The notes below the pieces were generated by a model. The model searched no databases. It saw only the letters and a list, made by a program, of their open reading frames with translations, and was not told where the DNA came from. A DNA stretch of 64,000 nucleotides from Gymnogyps californianus (Eukaryota > Chordata > Aves > Accipitriformes > Cathartidae). Position numbers and translations under genes: made by a program. The DNA is taken from contig NC_059478.1 in NCBI RefSeq assembly GCF_018139145.2, forward strand, positions 1,984,001-2,048,000. The letters run 5' to 3'. Of the stretch, positions 14,940 through 26,474 are shown piece after piece. Each line of letters starts with the position of its first letter. The first letter of the stretch is position 1.

Positions 14940-15488
14940 TATAGAATCACACAATCATAGAACAGTTTGGGTTAGAAGGGACCTTCAGAGATTCTAGTCC
15001 ATCTGCTCTGCCATCGGCAGGGACATCTTTCACTAGATCAGGTTGCTCAGAGCCCCGTACAACCTGACCTTGAACACTTCTAATGATGGGACATCCACAA
15101 CTTCTCTGGGCAACCTGTTCCAGTGTCTCTCCACCCTCATCAAAAAAGAAGTCTTCCTTATGTCCAATCCAAATCTACCCTCTTTCAGTTTAAAACCATC
15201 GCCTCTTGTCCTGTCACTACAGACCCTGGTAAAAAGTCTCTCTCTGTCTTTCTTATAAACCCTCTTTATATATTGAAAGGTCACAATATAAGGTCTCCTC
15301 GAAACCTTCTCTTCTCCAGGCTGAACAACTACAACTCCCTCAGCTTTTCTTCATAGGAGAGGTGTTCCGGCCCTCTGATGATTTTCATGGCCCTCCTCTG
15401 GACCTGCTCTAACAGGTCCATGTCTGTCTTGTCCTGGGGACTCCAGAACTGGAAGCAGTACTCCAGGTGGGGTCTCACAAGAGCCGAG
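14940..15488 (-). mobile_element. CR1 LINE fragment, 5'-truncated, inserted in older LINE
   Basis: On the minus strand this reads as the last ~550 bp of a CR1 element. Two frames carry the typical C-terminal ORF2 peptide: '[17 protein letters not shown]', then 'RTRGDGFKLKEGRF' and '[10 protein letters not shown]'. They are followed by the conserved 3' UTR block, seen on the plus strand as 'gttagaagggaccttcagag', and the tail, seen as 'tagaatcacacaatcatag'. CR1 copies are usually 5'-truncated like this, because reverse transcription starts at the 3' tail. The frame is interrupted, so no protein is made. It lies exactly between the two halves of an ancient plus-strand LINE and is therefore the younger insertion. 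No clear target duplication is visible, as is normal for CR1. Confidence 0.93.
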
Positions 15489-15655
15489 GTAAATAAGGAA
15501 AGATTGTTCATGATCTTTTTGACTACCAGAACTAGGGGACATCAAATAAAACTAGAAAACGGCTGCTTTGAAATAAAGAAAAAGAGGTGGCTTTTCATAC
15601 AGGATGTAATTAAGTTGCGGAACTTCTTGAAAGAGAAACAGGAAAAAGTGACAGA
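15489..15655 (+). repeat. ancient L3/CR1-like LINE, right segment
   Basis: Starts at 'gtaaataaggaaagattg' and continues through 'agaactaggggacatcaaat', 'tttgaaataaagaaaaagag' and 'gtaattaagttgcggaactt'. That is the RTRGHQxKL ... FKxxKKR ... VIxLWNxL order of CR1/L3 ORF2 C-termini in sense orientation. It resumes where the segment ending at 14939 stops, and no part of it is duplicated on the left side. The 3' limit is vague because the homology fades. Confidence 0.68.
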
Positions 15656-18600
15656 AGAAAAACACAAGAAAAACAGGACTTCTGGTGCAGGAAGTCCTTA
15701 ACCTACACATGAATGAAACCTTTCATGTGCAGTAATGAAAGTATCATAGGGAAGTATCACTATCCACTTAACTTATTCATACCTAGCTACCTACTACTGG
15801 CTATTGTCAGAGACTAAGCTAGATCTATCTATGGTTTCAGTTCGGTTGCTTTTGTACCTCACAGACAGAGTCTTGCAGATACAGTGTGAGACTATATGAT
15901 GGATTTATTGAACAGTGTCTTAATCTGGTATATGGTTTTGTTAAGCTTTTCTCAGCCACTGTATCAGCAGGCACCTCTTCAACTTACTTTCACATAAGTT
16001 GAAGGTTTACTTCACTTTCAAGCAACCTTTGAATTCGTGCTTTCTGGAGTGGACTTAGTACAAAGGGGGTTTGATTGTAACGCATTTAGATTATCAGCTT
16101 TTGCAGCTGACTTAGCTTATTTGTTTTATTTCCTGATATCCTTGGATGTTTTGATGCAAATCATGCATAAAATGGTTGAAGAAGAAAGAAAAATAAAGCA
16201 GAAAATGTCAATGTCCCACTTTCTATTCATTACCCTGCTGAAAACTGGTGGAGTTGATTCTCAAGTCAATGAATTTACAGTGATATAAATTGGTAATAAT
16301 AGACCCTGATATGTAGATTTTAATATTTGCTGATAAACATAAAAGAGTAAGTAGTTTACGTCTTTCTCCCTCATGAAATATTCCTTTACATTCACTGACT
16401 TTCTACAGTAACGAGGTTGATACATTAGAAAAAATGCCTTTGGGAATAAAGAGCTCTGTAAGTTTTCCTACAGTTAGGTGTTCTAACTTTGAGAAGGCAA
16501 TCTTTACCTGTTAAAATGTTAATTCTCAAATATTTTCAAGTTTACAAGTACTCTGTGTTTAAAGTCATTTGGTGAAAACAAATCTGTTGAATGATTACGT
16601 CAGTATAGGCATTTATTCAAAAAGAGAAAACAAATGTTCCTGCCAATCTAGTAAATCCTCTGTATGTTATAAAAATAATTATGGATGGTAAGCATTCTCT
16701 GAAGTAGTATTTGCTGGCTATAAATCACTGACAAAATGTCTGTTAGTGTGCTATGATACATAAACACACTGCAGTTTGAAGTTTACTTACGAATTCATCT
16801 ATGATTAAGTGGTTCCACCATTTCTTCTGTGAAAAACATTAGCTGCTTTGTTCAGCTATGTATGTTTTGTTTTAGAACTTTGGCTCACATTTCCATAGAT
16901 AAATGAAAACGAGAGTCAAGAAATCTTTTCAACTCAAATGTTGTAAATTGTTCATTCTCACAAAATAAGGGGAAGACTTTCAGGGAAGTCGTTGGAAACC
17001 AAGTATTTTCGGCTGGCTCAAAGCTGTATGGATCAGCATAACCCACAGAAATGAAAGATCTGGCTAGGAAATAATCTGTTATGCTTTATGTGTGCTGTTA
17101 AATGTAGAGGGGAAGGTAATTGAATAAAATAACATCTTACTGTCCCACAAGCTTAAGGCTCACTGAAGTCCAGTGGAAAACACTTCAGTCTGCCTTCATC
17201 TTACTGGATTTCTCTAGACTTGAACCTGGGCTTTGACATTAAAAAAAAAAAGACTATATGGGCCAAACCACATAACACTGGCTCAGAAAGAGCTAAGTAG
17301 GGGATTTGTCCTTTCAGGGTTTTGATCCATGTAATCTCTCAATGCAGGCCAAATCCCAAAGTCCTTAATTATCTCAGCTCCACTGTTAGCCTGGCAAAAC
17401 TCCTACTGACTTCAAGTAAGATCTGACTTAATACTTCAAATTTGGATCAGAATGAATGAAACCGAGAAGCTGTCCAAATATCATACATTCAGCATAGAAC
17501 AAGCACATCAGTTGATTGGAGCCTTTTCTTCTATAATTTGATTTTTTAATGGCACCCAGCCCATACAGCAGCTGAGGGACACATTCCTAAAATATTTCTG
17601 TTGATACATAAAATTAGATTCTAACCTATTAAAATGCTTAAAATGTGCTTTTCCCAAGGAGCTAGCAGTAGGTCATATTTTTGTTAACCTTTTGCTTAAT
17701 AATAGACTTCATAAACAAAACAGCACGCCAAAAATCTATGGATTATAGCTATTAACAGCAAAAGTGCACATTAGACTTTAGGTTCGCAAGATTATTGTTA
17801 CGTTGCACTTAGAAGAAGTGAGGCATTTTCTCCCTCAGAAAAGGATGTTAGTGGAGCCATCTCATTTAAAATTTCCACAACGATATTTATTTCCTTACCA
17901 ATTTAGTCAACCCTGAGTGCATCAGACTTAATTTATGATGTTTAACTGGAGCTGGATGCTTGGAAATAAAAATATGTATTGTGTACTTTCTAATTCCACA
18001 TTGCTTTCAAACTCACAGTAAAAGGAAAGTTGTGAAATGAAAAGACTTTCAAAACATGCTTGAGATTTTTAATTCTTTTCAGACAGTTTTCAAGAAACTG
18101 CCTAACTTGGGAAAGCAAGGTCTTGCTGTACGTTAGGCAACATCACCTTATAAACAGTATAATGATCTGCTGTAAGTTGTAGTAGATATACCTTCTTTGT
18201 GGAGAAAAAGAGGATATACCCTTTCTATATCTTACTGTAGATAAGATGTACATGTCATGCATAAAATTACAAACTTGGGGAGGACTTAATAGTTAAATGG
18301 CACTCTTGCAAATAAAATAATAGTAATATTACTTTTCAACTAGGATACATTAAAACTTACTGAGAGACCACCCCTTCCTCCCCCCCCCCCATTTAAATAA
18401 GCAAGTAGCATTTAATATTGTAATTGTCTTTGAAAAGGAGTGTCCTGAAGTAGGATATTAAAAAATCTAGAAGAACTGGCATTAAAATTAAGCATTACAT
18501 ACAGCTATTCCACCATGGTTTTCTGGGAAAGGGAAAGATAGGTCTGTTAGGGACACAGAGATGATTATTTTACTGTTAATTAAGACTTTATTTTTAAAAG

Positions 18601-19520
18601 AGCACAAACTTCCTGAAATTTGAGCTTAATATTTGTCAAGGCAATTTTAGCATAAGGCTTCGGAGAGGAAATCTTGAAAGTACCCATTTGGGCACAAATA
18701 CTACCAGAATAGAACCATTGTGTAGGTAATGTTTTTCATAACTGAAACAAAACATAACCATGGGAACAGCTGGTTTTGTTCTGTTCAAGAATCTCCCTTT
18801 TTGTAAGGAGTCTACATTCACTTTTAAAAAAAAAGCCTTTTTGGTTTTCGGTAGGGAGTCTAGGACAAGCCGAGACCAGATGAAAAACATTTGCAAACAA
18901 CCCACATCATTGGGTTCTGTGGACATAAAAAACGTATCTATCAGTCTGGCAATTCATTCCTTCCTAAGGCTATTAATGACTTGAGCTAACGAGAGACGTA
19001 GAGTACTATTTATAGTAGTGATGTGCCTTCAGTTCTTCCTTTATAGCACTAATGAGGCATTTCTTAGCTGCTGAAGGGAAGAGATTTTAATTCTTCACTC
19101 TAAAATCATGGCTGGGCTCTGTAGCTGCAGATCCCAAGCATCTGGTAGATCATTTGCTAGCTGTCAGCAGCAGAGACTATCTATTTTCTGGATCAAACCA
19201 TCAGAATATCACAGCCCTTTAATAGGGGCTCTGAAAAAATAAAACTTGGAGGGTCATAAACTTTTATTCAGTTACACTACCAAATAGGCTAAATGATATG
19301 CACGTCCGCACAAAATCAGGACAGTCTCTAATCCTTTCCTTTGCTGATTAATAGGCTCATTTTCTGTTGCAGATTTAAGGCATTAGTGTAGGCAACTCCT
19401 GGAGCTATTAAAAGACATTGGTTTTTCACATTGGTTTTTCAGCTGTAAAAGTACCGGTAGGAAACCGTCCATCTGATCATTGTCTGAAAACGCCGTAAAA
19501 ATATTTGAGTGCTTACTATT
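15656..19520. other. unique AT-rich non-coding sequence
   Basis: No recognisable gene or element. Open frames of 74-96 codons at 18636-18984 overlap on opposite strands and resemble nothing known. A C11 run lies at 18380-18390. Confidence 0.6.
18380..18390. repeat. poly-C tract (C11)
   Basis: A run of 11 C within a pyrimidine-rich stretch, which on the other strand is a G-run. No element boundary is evident. Confidence 0.75.
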
Positions 19521-20333
19521 TGTGTTGGGTTTGTGTAGCAGGGGAGGGGCTACAGGGGTGGCTCTTTTAAGAAGCTGCTAGAAGCTTCCCAGCTCCAAGT
19601 CGGACCCGCCTCTGGCCAAGGCCGAGCCCATCAGCGATGGTGGTAGCACCTCTGTGATGCATATTTAAGAAGGGGAAAAGACTGCTGAAAAAAGAAGGGA
19701 AGAAGAAGAGCTACAGCAGAGAGAGGAGTGGGATGTGAGAGAACCAACCATGCAGACCCCGAGGTCAGTGCAGGAGGCGAGGGAGGAGGTGCGGGGGAGC
19801 AGAGATTCCCCTGCAGCCCGTGGTGAGAGGGCAGGCTGTCCCCCTGCAGCCCGTGGAGGTGAACGGTGGGGCAGAGATTCCCCTGCAGCCCATGGAGTGA
19901 ACGGTGGAGCAGAGATTCCCCTGCAGCCCCTGGAGGACCCCACGCCGGAGCAGGTGGCTGGACCCGGACAAGGCCGTGACTCCGTGGGAAGGCCCACACT
20001 GGAGCAGTTCGTGGAGGACTGCAGCCTGGGGAAAGGAGTCGTGTTGGAGAAGCTCATGGAGGGCTATAGTGGCTCAGGAACAAGCTGAGAATAGTGTTCT
20101 GAGTGGTGAGCAATTGCATTGTGCAACACTTGCTTTATATACTCTTTTGTTAGTATTATTGTTATTACTATTTCTTATCTCCTTGTGTTGTTCTGTTAAA
20201 CTGTTCTTATCTCAGTCCATGAGGTTTTACCTTTTTCTTTCAATTCTCCTCCCCATCCCACTGGGGAGAGGGGGTGCGGACTGAGCGAGCGGCTGCGTGG
20301 TGTTTAGTTGCTGGCTGGGCCTAAACCACGACA
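19521..20333 (+). mobile_element. solo LTR of an endogenous retrovirus (LTR-1), chimeric
   Basis: An 813-bp element beginning TGTGTTGGG and ending CCACGACA, flanked on both sides by the exact 5-bp duplication CTATT (19516-19520 and 20334-20338). The TG...CA ends and target duplication identify a solo LTR left by recombination between paired LTRs. No retroviral gene, primer-binding site or second LTR is present. A 5-bp duplication fits ERVL-like (class III) bird elements better than the 6-bp ERVK type. From 19521 to about 20060 it aligns with LTR-3 at 55.5 kb: matching start, a TATA-like 'atatttaaga' at 19661, and CTGCAGCCC repeats. From about 20071, and strongly from 20101, it aligns with the reverse complement of the first ~245 bp of LTR-2 at 28.6 kb ('gtggtgagcaattgcattgt'). 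The overlapping 117-130-codon open frames inside are by-products of GC-rich sequence. Confidence 0.88.
19801..19935 (+). repeat. short tandem-like units inside LTR-1
   Basis: Four spaced copies of a unit centred on CCCCTGCAGCCC start near 19808, 19841, 19880 and 19918. Each is followed by a GTGG/ATGG/CTGG-type word, and three are preceded by 'agagattc'. LTR-3 carries the same unit, so it belongs to the LTR family and is not a local expansion. Confidence 0.7.
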
Positions 20334-21648
20334 CTATTCTAAACCTATTCTGATGGAGAACTACAGCAAATTAATTCTTTTCTCAACTTTTTCCATGTTG
20401 GGTTTGGTCCTCCTCGCTTTTCTATCTACCAGAGGTACCAGTGGGGTGTATCAGCATCAGAAGTGTGGGAAGGAAATGAGAGATGTTATGCCTTGAGTAG
20501 AGTAGACTAACTGAAAACTGAATAGCTGGAAATGTCATTTTGAAAAGTGACTTTGGTCTTGTCAAGACTGAAAGCAAGATTTTTTTCAGTTTCTTCGGAA
20601 GCTTTTAGTGCTTGCTGGAATGGATCCTTTGGCAGCCATGCTTTGCAACATGCAGCAACGGTGACGGTTTTCCACCTTCCCCTTGCAGATTCCTCGGATC
20701 TGATGCACCCTCCAAATGTCTCTGCCCTCAAGCTGAGATCTGGGGCAGAAACCAGCCTCCTCCCTGGCCTGGGGAAAGCCTGTTCTGAAATCTGACAGAT
20801 TCTGCCTCAGAATTCAAACGTAAAATTTGGTATTGATTTTTTTTTCTTTAGAAAATTCGGTATAAACTCTACTATTACTGCCTTTTGTCCTGTCCTTGGA
20901 TTGCAACCTGAGGATGAAAGTACATGGATTTTGAATGACTGTCCTCCTAAAATATTCCCAAGAGCAGATTATTTCTCTACACATAGCTGCACTTGCAATG
21001 TAAATCTTGACATAAGAGTTGCTCATAGATGAGTTCATAATACATTGTAATTCAGTAACTTAATATTGCACAAGGCATAGGACAGCACAGACTTGGTCAC
21101 ATGGATCTCTGATATCACACAAATTTTACCTCAGTGAAATTTACTGTGGATGAATATTATGCATTACTCTACATGTAAAAATACTTTCATTATTTAGTTA
21201 AATGATCAAGTATTTTTTTTTACCAATAATTCAGCTTTTGCCTAGCAGAATGCCATTAACAAATACTCTATCACTTAGTAATATCACATCATAATATCAA
21301 CCAACCTCATTTTCCCACACAAGTATTGAACATAGCTTTTTATGCTTTTCCTCACTGAAGAGTCTTCTGTTCTATTAGCCCACTGCCAGACGCTGCTGAT
21401 CACTACAGCAGGTTCCACTACCAAGTGTATCAAAAGCTCAGCTACAAAAGAGGGAAGAGCAGATCACCCTCATAGACCTGTCAGTCACTCTGACAATAAG
21501 CAAAACTACCTAGAGTGAGGTCATATTTCCATGGTCAGCCACCCTGCCAGGAAGGCTACTGCTTTGATTGCAAGTCGGTAGCTGGTGCTTGCTTTGCTAT
21601 TTAGAAAAGTACTGGAACTGGACTTACCTGCTCTGTAATAGAGATAGC

Positions 21649-21694
21649 TCTGTGTCTGTGTGTGTGTGCGCACACACATGAGTGTGTGTGTGCA
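21649..21694. repeat. GT/CA microsatellite with perfect palindrome
   Basis: Alternating purine-pyrimidine tract of TG and CA repeats. The centre, TGTGTGTGCGCACACACA at 21661-21678, is a perfect 18-bp palindrome. Such tracts can adopt Z-DNA or cruciform structure and are length-polymorphic. Confidence 0.85.
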
Positions 21695-22158
21695 TCCAGA
21701 AAGGGCACTCTTCTGAATTTTGAAAAAAAATCTAAATACTTTTTAACTTATCTATCTCAGTGCTACCTACTCTCATTTGTAGCAAAAAAAGACCCCAACA
21801 ACTTCTAAACCTATCTTATCTTCTCATTCATACCTGGCTTGGCCTTTTTTTAACTTTGACCCTTTCATTATCTTGAAGGTGAAGGAATGATCTCCCACTT
21901 AAAAACAGCAGGTTACTTTGTTTGGGGGAATAAACTGACTTATGCAAAGACATTCTAGTTTCTATTAGATAAAATTCTGCTCTAATTGCTTTATATTACA
22001 AGTATTTTAGAATAATTAGTATAACATTGTTATTATCCTTATATGTGTGACAGGAAAGGTAGGAAAGTGTTATCACTTCGCAAGTATTTCCTTCTAAATT
22101 TTTAGACTAAAAAGATACTTTATTGTTAAAATCAAAAAAATGCAGTATAGCAGAGAAA

Positions 22159-22183
22159 CTCATGGTTCTTTATGAACCATGAG
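22159..22183. other. perfect 10-bp inverted repeat (hairpin)
   Basis: CTCATGGTTC, a 5-nt spacer, then GAACCATGAG. No T-run follows and no gene flanks it. It is too short for a microRNA precursor; function unknown. Confidence 0.8.
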
Positions 22184-23539
22184 CCGACACTCTTCCTAAA
22201 AGCTCATTACTATTTGACCAGTATTTTTACTTTATAAACTATGTTTTACTAATGACATTGTTTCTGTGAGAAAAAATCATGTGTTCAATCGTTACCCCAA
22301 AAAGCTTCAGATACTCTTCTATTTAATCATAATTTTTTCAGGTATGTATTCAGTTAAAATTTTCACCACAGCTGGAGAAGAGATATTTCACACTTCTAAA
22401 AGCAGTTTATCAAATATCCACTTGCGAAGTTACCTATTAATTTAGTCATCACCAGTTGTCACTCACAAGATTTGAATAATAAATGAGAATTTTTGATAAA
22501 GTTGAGGCAACTCAGAATACAGATGCTAATTTTGCATTCATGCTCCTTTGAAAATAAGAAGCTAAATACTCAGATAATGAAACCAGCAAAGCAACAAAAA
22601 ATGTGACTCAGTTATTCTCTTTTAAGAAAGACACCATTAATATTATTTATCTGTCTCTTAGGTTTTTATTAATACTTTACATACACCCTTACACTCTATA
22701 AAAGTGGCAAAAGCAAGTTTAATTCTGTTTGCCTACCCAGGTATACTTTCTGACAATTAAGAAGTAATTATACAAGCAGACAGCAGTTAAGTAATTAAGA
22801 ACTAGGCATACTTGAAAAGCCAGAATGGAAAAATATTAATTTTGGTTTATAGTTAAATAACGGGCAATTTTGCCAGGCTGTTCTCCTCTTTTAATTTACC
22901 TTGCAGAATGCAGTACCCTGTATCTGTCCCATCAGGGTGCTCTTACGATTTCACATTTTGTACAGGAAAGTTATGTCTCATCATCTGTTCTGTTATCTCA
23001 TTCCAATTTTGTGCCACAACTGGTCTTTCATCAAAATCACTCCTGTGATTTTTTGGCTTTGAACCAATTCTATGCACCTTGTACTCCTGAAGCAGCCCAC
23101 ATGTGATAATCTTTCTGAATTTCTGTCTCATTATCATCAGTCCATGTTATTTTTTCAGCATGGGTGTATTCACATGACAGATGACCGTGTCAGTTTGATC
23201 TAAACCTTCTAGTCTGCAAACTGTTATGTGGCAAAGAGAAATGACTCCTTTATTCCACTTTCTATTGGGCAGTGATCATGTTTACTTCTATATGGTCCTC
23301 CGCAAAATAAGGACCCCTGTCATGTTCATGAGGCCTGGGGTCTATCTCTGGTGTAAGCAATAATACATGGGAAACACAAATAACACAATACATTAATTGT
23401 GAGTGTCTCAGCAAATAGAAACTAAAGAAGAGTCAGCATTCAGTTCTTAGGTGGAGAGGATACTGCCATAAAGACAGATCATTCCGTTTATGTCGAGTAG
23501 CAGTGATGAAGAATTGAAGCCAATCCATGGAAACTTATT

Positions 23540-23900
23540 CCCAAGAAGCACATCACCGCAAATACGCGCTCTGTAAGCGTGCTGAAAAGAGGAACTAATT
23601 AGCAAATACGTTGCTTCCACTGAGTTGAAGGGGCATCAATCACGTTCTGCAACTGGGGCAAATCAACATCGGGCGGCCCTGCTCAGCTGCTGTTGTTTGG
23701 GGAATGTGCTCCCGAGGTGCCCAGCGAGCTGCCAGCTGCAGCGCGATGTAGAGGTAGCGTGCCGTTTGTCTTGCAGGACATGAGCGTATTTTATTTACTC
23801 CCTTTGTGGTTTTTTTTTTTTTTACTGCGGGAAGACAAGCTGCAGTTCCGTGATTAATACTGAATCTGTTGCACTTCCAAATCACCCAGCCGTACAAATA
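23540..23900. promoter_or_regulatory. candidate CpG cluster / regulatory element
   Basis: About 18 CpG dinucleotides fall within ~360 bp here, while the surrounding kilobases have very few. It is GC-richer than its neighbours but resembles none of the CR1 or LTR families in this window. TAAT-type homeodomain-like words occur beside and within it ('ctaattagc' near 23594, 'gattaat' near 23852). Retained CpGs suggest either low germline methylation or selective constraint, so an enhancer or weak promoter is possible. No TATA box, transcript or exon can be demonstrated from the sequence alone. Confidence 0.3.
23810..23823. repeat. poly-T tract (T14)
   Basis: A run of 14 T inside the CpG-rich stretch. 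No element is attached. Confidence 0.8.
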
Positions 23901-24539
23901 TGATTCGGATCAAAGTGCCTTTCTGTTAAATGAGCCACATCACCCAATACAGACTTTATGTCGTGTTTATGCTCTTATGATGGCTTTGTGCCAGCTGCTG
24001 CAGGACTGGTGATATCTGACCTGTCAGAGAATCTGTTGGCAAAAAGTTAATCCATCAACATTTTTGAACAAATTTGAACCAGTAGTGCGAATTTATAGCA
24101 TACCAATGTTTGGTATCATGCAGTCATGACCTTTTCGATCTGATAGCAAGGCCTTGGAGATGCACTTACTATTTTGTCAAATGACAGACTCCGTACTGCT
24201 CACCCTTTCACTGCGACAGCACAAAGCTGTGACTGAGGAGCTAACTGACAGCGTGAATGAAAAGGTACAAACCTACATACCTGAAATGAATCCGACATAT
24301 GTCCACATCTACCTCTTTCACCATCAAACATTAATCTACATATGTAATTGATTCAGTAGCTGAAGTTCGGTCGACAGTCCTGTGCAGTTATTTCCCATGC
24401 AACTTAATATACTTTTCAAAAACTTGCTTCCACTCCTACTAAAAACTGAACCAGTTCAACAGGAGCAGAAGCAGGCCCTGCATATTAAAGATGCCCTGCT
24501 TTTTTTTCCAGTCTGAAAAGAATATATGAGAGAGGGTTA

Positions 24540-24559
24540 CAATGAGCCATAATGAGCCA
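24540..24559. repeat. 10-bp tandem duplication
   Basis: The word AATGAGCCAT occurs twice head to tail. A small slippage-type duplication. Confidence 0.75.
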
Positions 24560-26453
24560 TAAACTGGGATTAGAATAGAGAAGCGTATCTCATGAAGTAC
24601 AGCAAAGTCTGTATGTGGGCAGGTGGGTGTTTTTGAGGGGGCACTTATTTCTCGGCTGCTGAATGGTTTCTTGCTCCACATTGTCATGCAAATTTCAGCT
24701 TGAGGTGGTGAGATTTCTAAATTGGCAGTAGAATATTTTTTGTACATAGTCTTTGCTTTATTTCCACGAACACTGTCAGTGTCTGCTCACTCCATCACTG
24801 CTTTGTATTCACAAAAGAATGAAATCCTGTCAGTGTCTCATCCAAATAGCGGTGCCAGCATTTGCAACTGAATAAAACATCTGCATTCTCTTCCAATTAG
24901 CCATTTTGAGATTGCATTTCCTAGAGTCCTACTCATGCACATACGGCTTAAGGGCAAACCTCCTTTTTTTCCAACTCATAATGAACCTCTCATCTGAAGT
25001 AAAAATCTCCGACACGGAGTCCACACCTATGCTTGCACAGGACTCCAGGTTTTACATGAAGTATCGACCGTAGTCAGCTTCTGGGGAACTTGCTCATAAT
25101 GTGAGACTAATTCTGAACAGGCAGCTCTTTTTGTTTCTCATTGAAGTGGATCCCTGGGTTTCAGGCTGTTTTATTTTGTTTTAAGTTTTTAAATAAATAG
25201 TTTATTCACGACCGACACAAAACTGCTTCCCTCTTTACAGCCGTATCACTGTTAAAGATATCCAGTGGCTTTGTTTCATTCAACTTAGGCAAAAACATAA
25301 AGCTTTAAAGGCATTTTTAAACTGTTACATTATAAATGTTTTCCTTTGTAGCAAAAGAAAAAAAGCGAAAACTTGGGGATTTCAAAAGATTTCTAGGGTC
25401 TTCTGGTTTTTTTGTTTTTCCTCATTCTTTCAACTTGCTAAACAAACATCAAAGCACTAAATGGGGAGGCAACATAAAAGTGCATTTTTCTGATACTGGG
25501 TATAATGCATATGGAAAAATGACCTTCCAACTATCCAACAGAAAAGGTATGGACCAGACATTGCTGATACGGATAACGTCTGCCTGCAGCACCAGTGTGT
25601 TCCTCTCTGGAGCTGGAGAACTGCCCTTGGCGTAGTCTCTTTCCCCATTCAGCCCTTCTGCTGAGACTGTTGATGCAAGTACCTGGGTAGCCAGCGGTGT
25701 TGTGCTCTTGTAGGTGTTTAAATCATCTCATTTCAGTCTGGTCAGGAAATGTCAATAGATAACACAATTTCTGTAGTCACGCAGCCAGGCAAGCTTCAGA
25801 TTAGTAGCCTACCAATGGAAAATTTGTAGTCAATGGACACAAAAGGTTATTGACATGTGAGCTTCCAATTTTTGAGACTGTGGAAGACACAGTAACTAAA
25901 GTGACTGAAAATCTGGGTGAAAATCAGTGTGCTTAATTTTGTCCTACTGGAGTCTACTGGAACACTTTAGGGAGTCACTTGGTGGAAAAGGTTGAAAAAC
26001 TGCTGCCCAGTCTTCATGAAAAAGAATTGTCTGCACTTTATGTGACTCATAACTACTTTTTTCCTCCCTACAATAAGAAACCTTTCATAAAATATAAGCA
26101 ATTTCCTTTTTCACCTGCCTTCCACATTTGACAGATGAATTACTGTAAAAATTCTTTAAAAGAAGCATCTGATCAAGTTTCCCCCTCCATCTTCCATTAG
26201 TAAAATTGCAATGTGTGCAAAAATTCCCAGAAAAAGAAACAAACAAAAAATTCAGGATTGACTCTGAAGTAAAAAAATCAGTGTAAGAACATCCACAATG
26301 TCCTTATTTTCTTTTATGGAAAGACACAGACCTTTAGGTGGGAGAATTTTTACAGTCAGTAAATCAACATTTGCCTTGCCTTTTATAGGTCATTGTCCAC
26401 TCAAACTGCAATCAAGTAAAAGAAGGTGCTCATCTACATTTTAATACTGGGTC

Positions 26454-26474
26454 TTTTTTTTTTTTTTTTTTTTT
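26454..26474. repeat. poly-T tract (T21)
   Basis: A run of 21 T. No LINE or SINE body is recognisable on either side, so it is listed as a homopolymer. Confidence 0.85.

Noticed and set aside
15378..15701. 107-codon plus-strand frame
   Set aside because: It crosses the junction between antisense CR1 and the older LINE, so it is a chance fusion of two repeats.
19631..20284. Several overlapping 117-130-codon frames
   Set aside because: All fall inside LTR-1 and come from its repeated CTGCAG units. The products are low-complexity proline, glycine and serine runs.
20660..20800. Possible exon after a pyrimidine tract and CAG near 20690
   Set aside because: The acceptor-like signal is common by chance. 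The open frame behind it resembles no protein I know, and no partner donor or neighbouring exon is seen.
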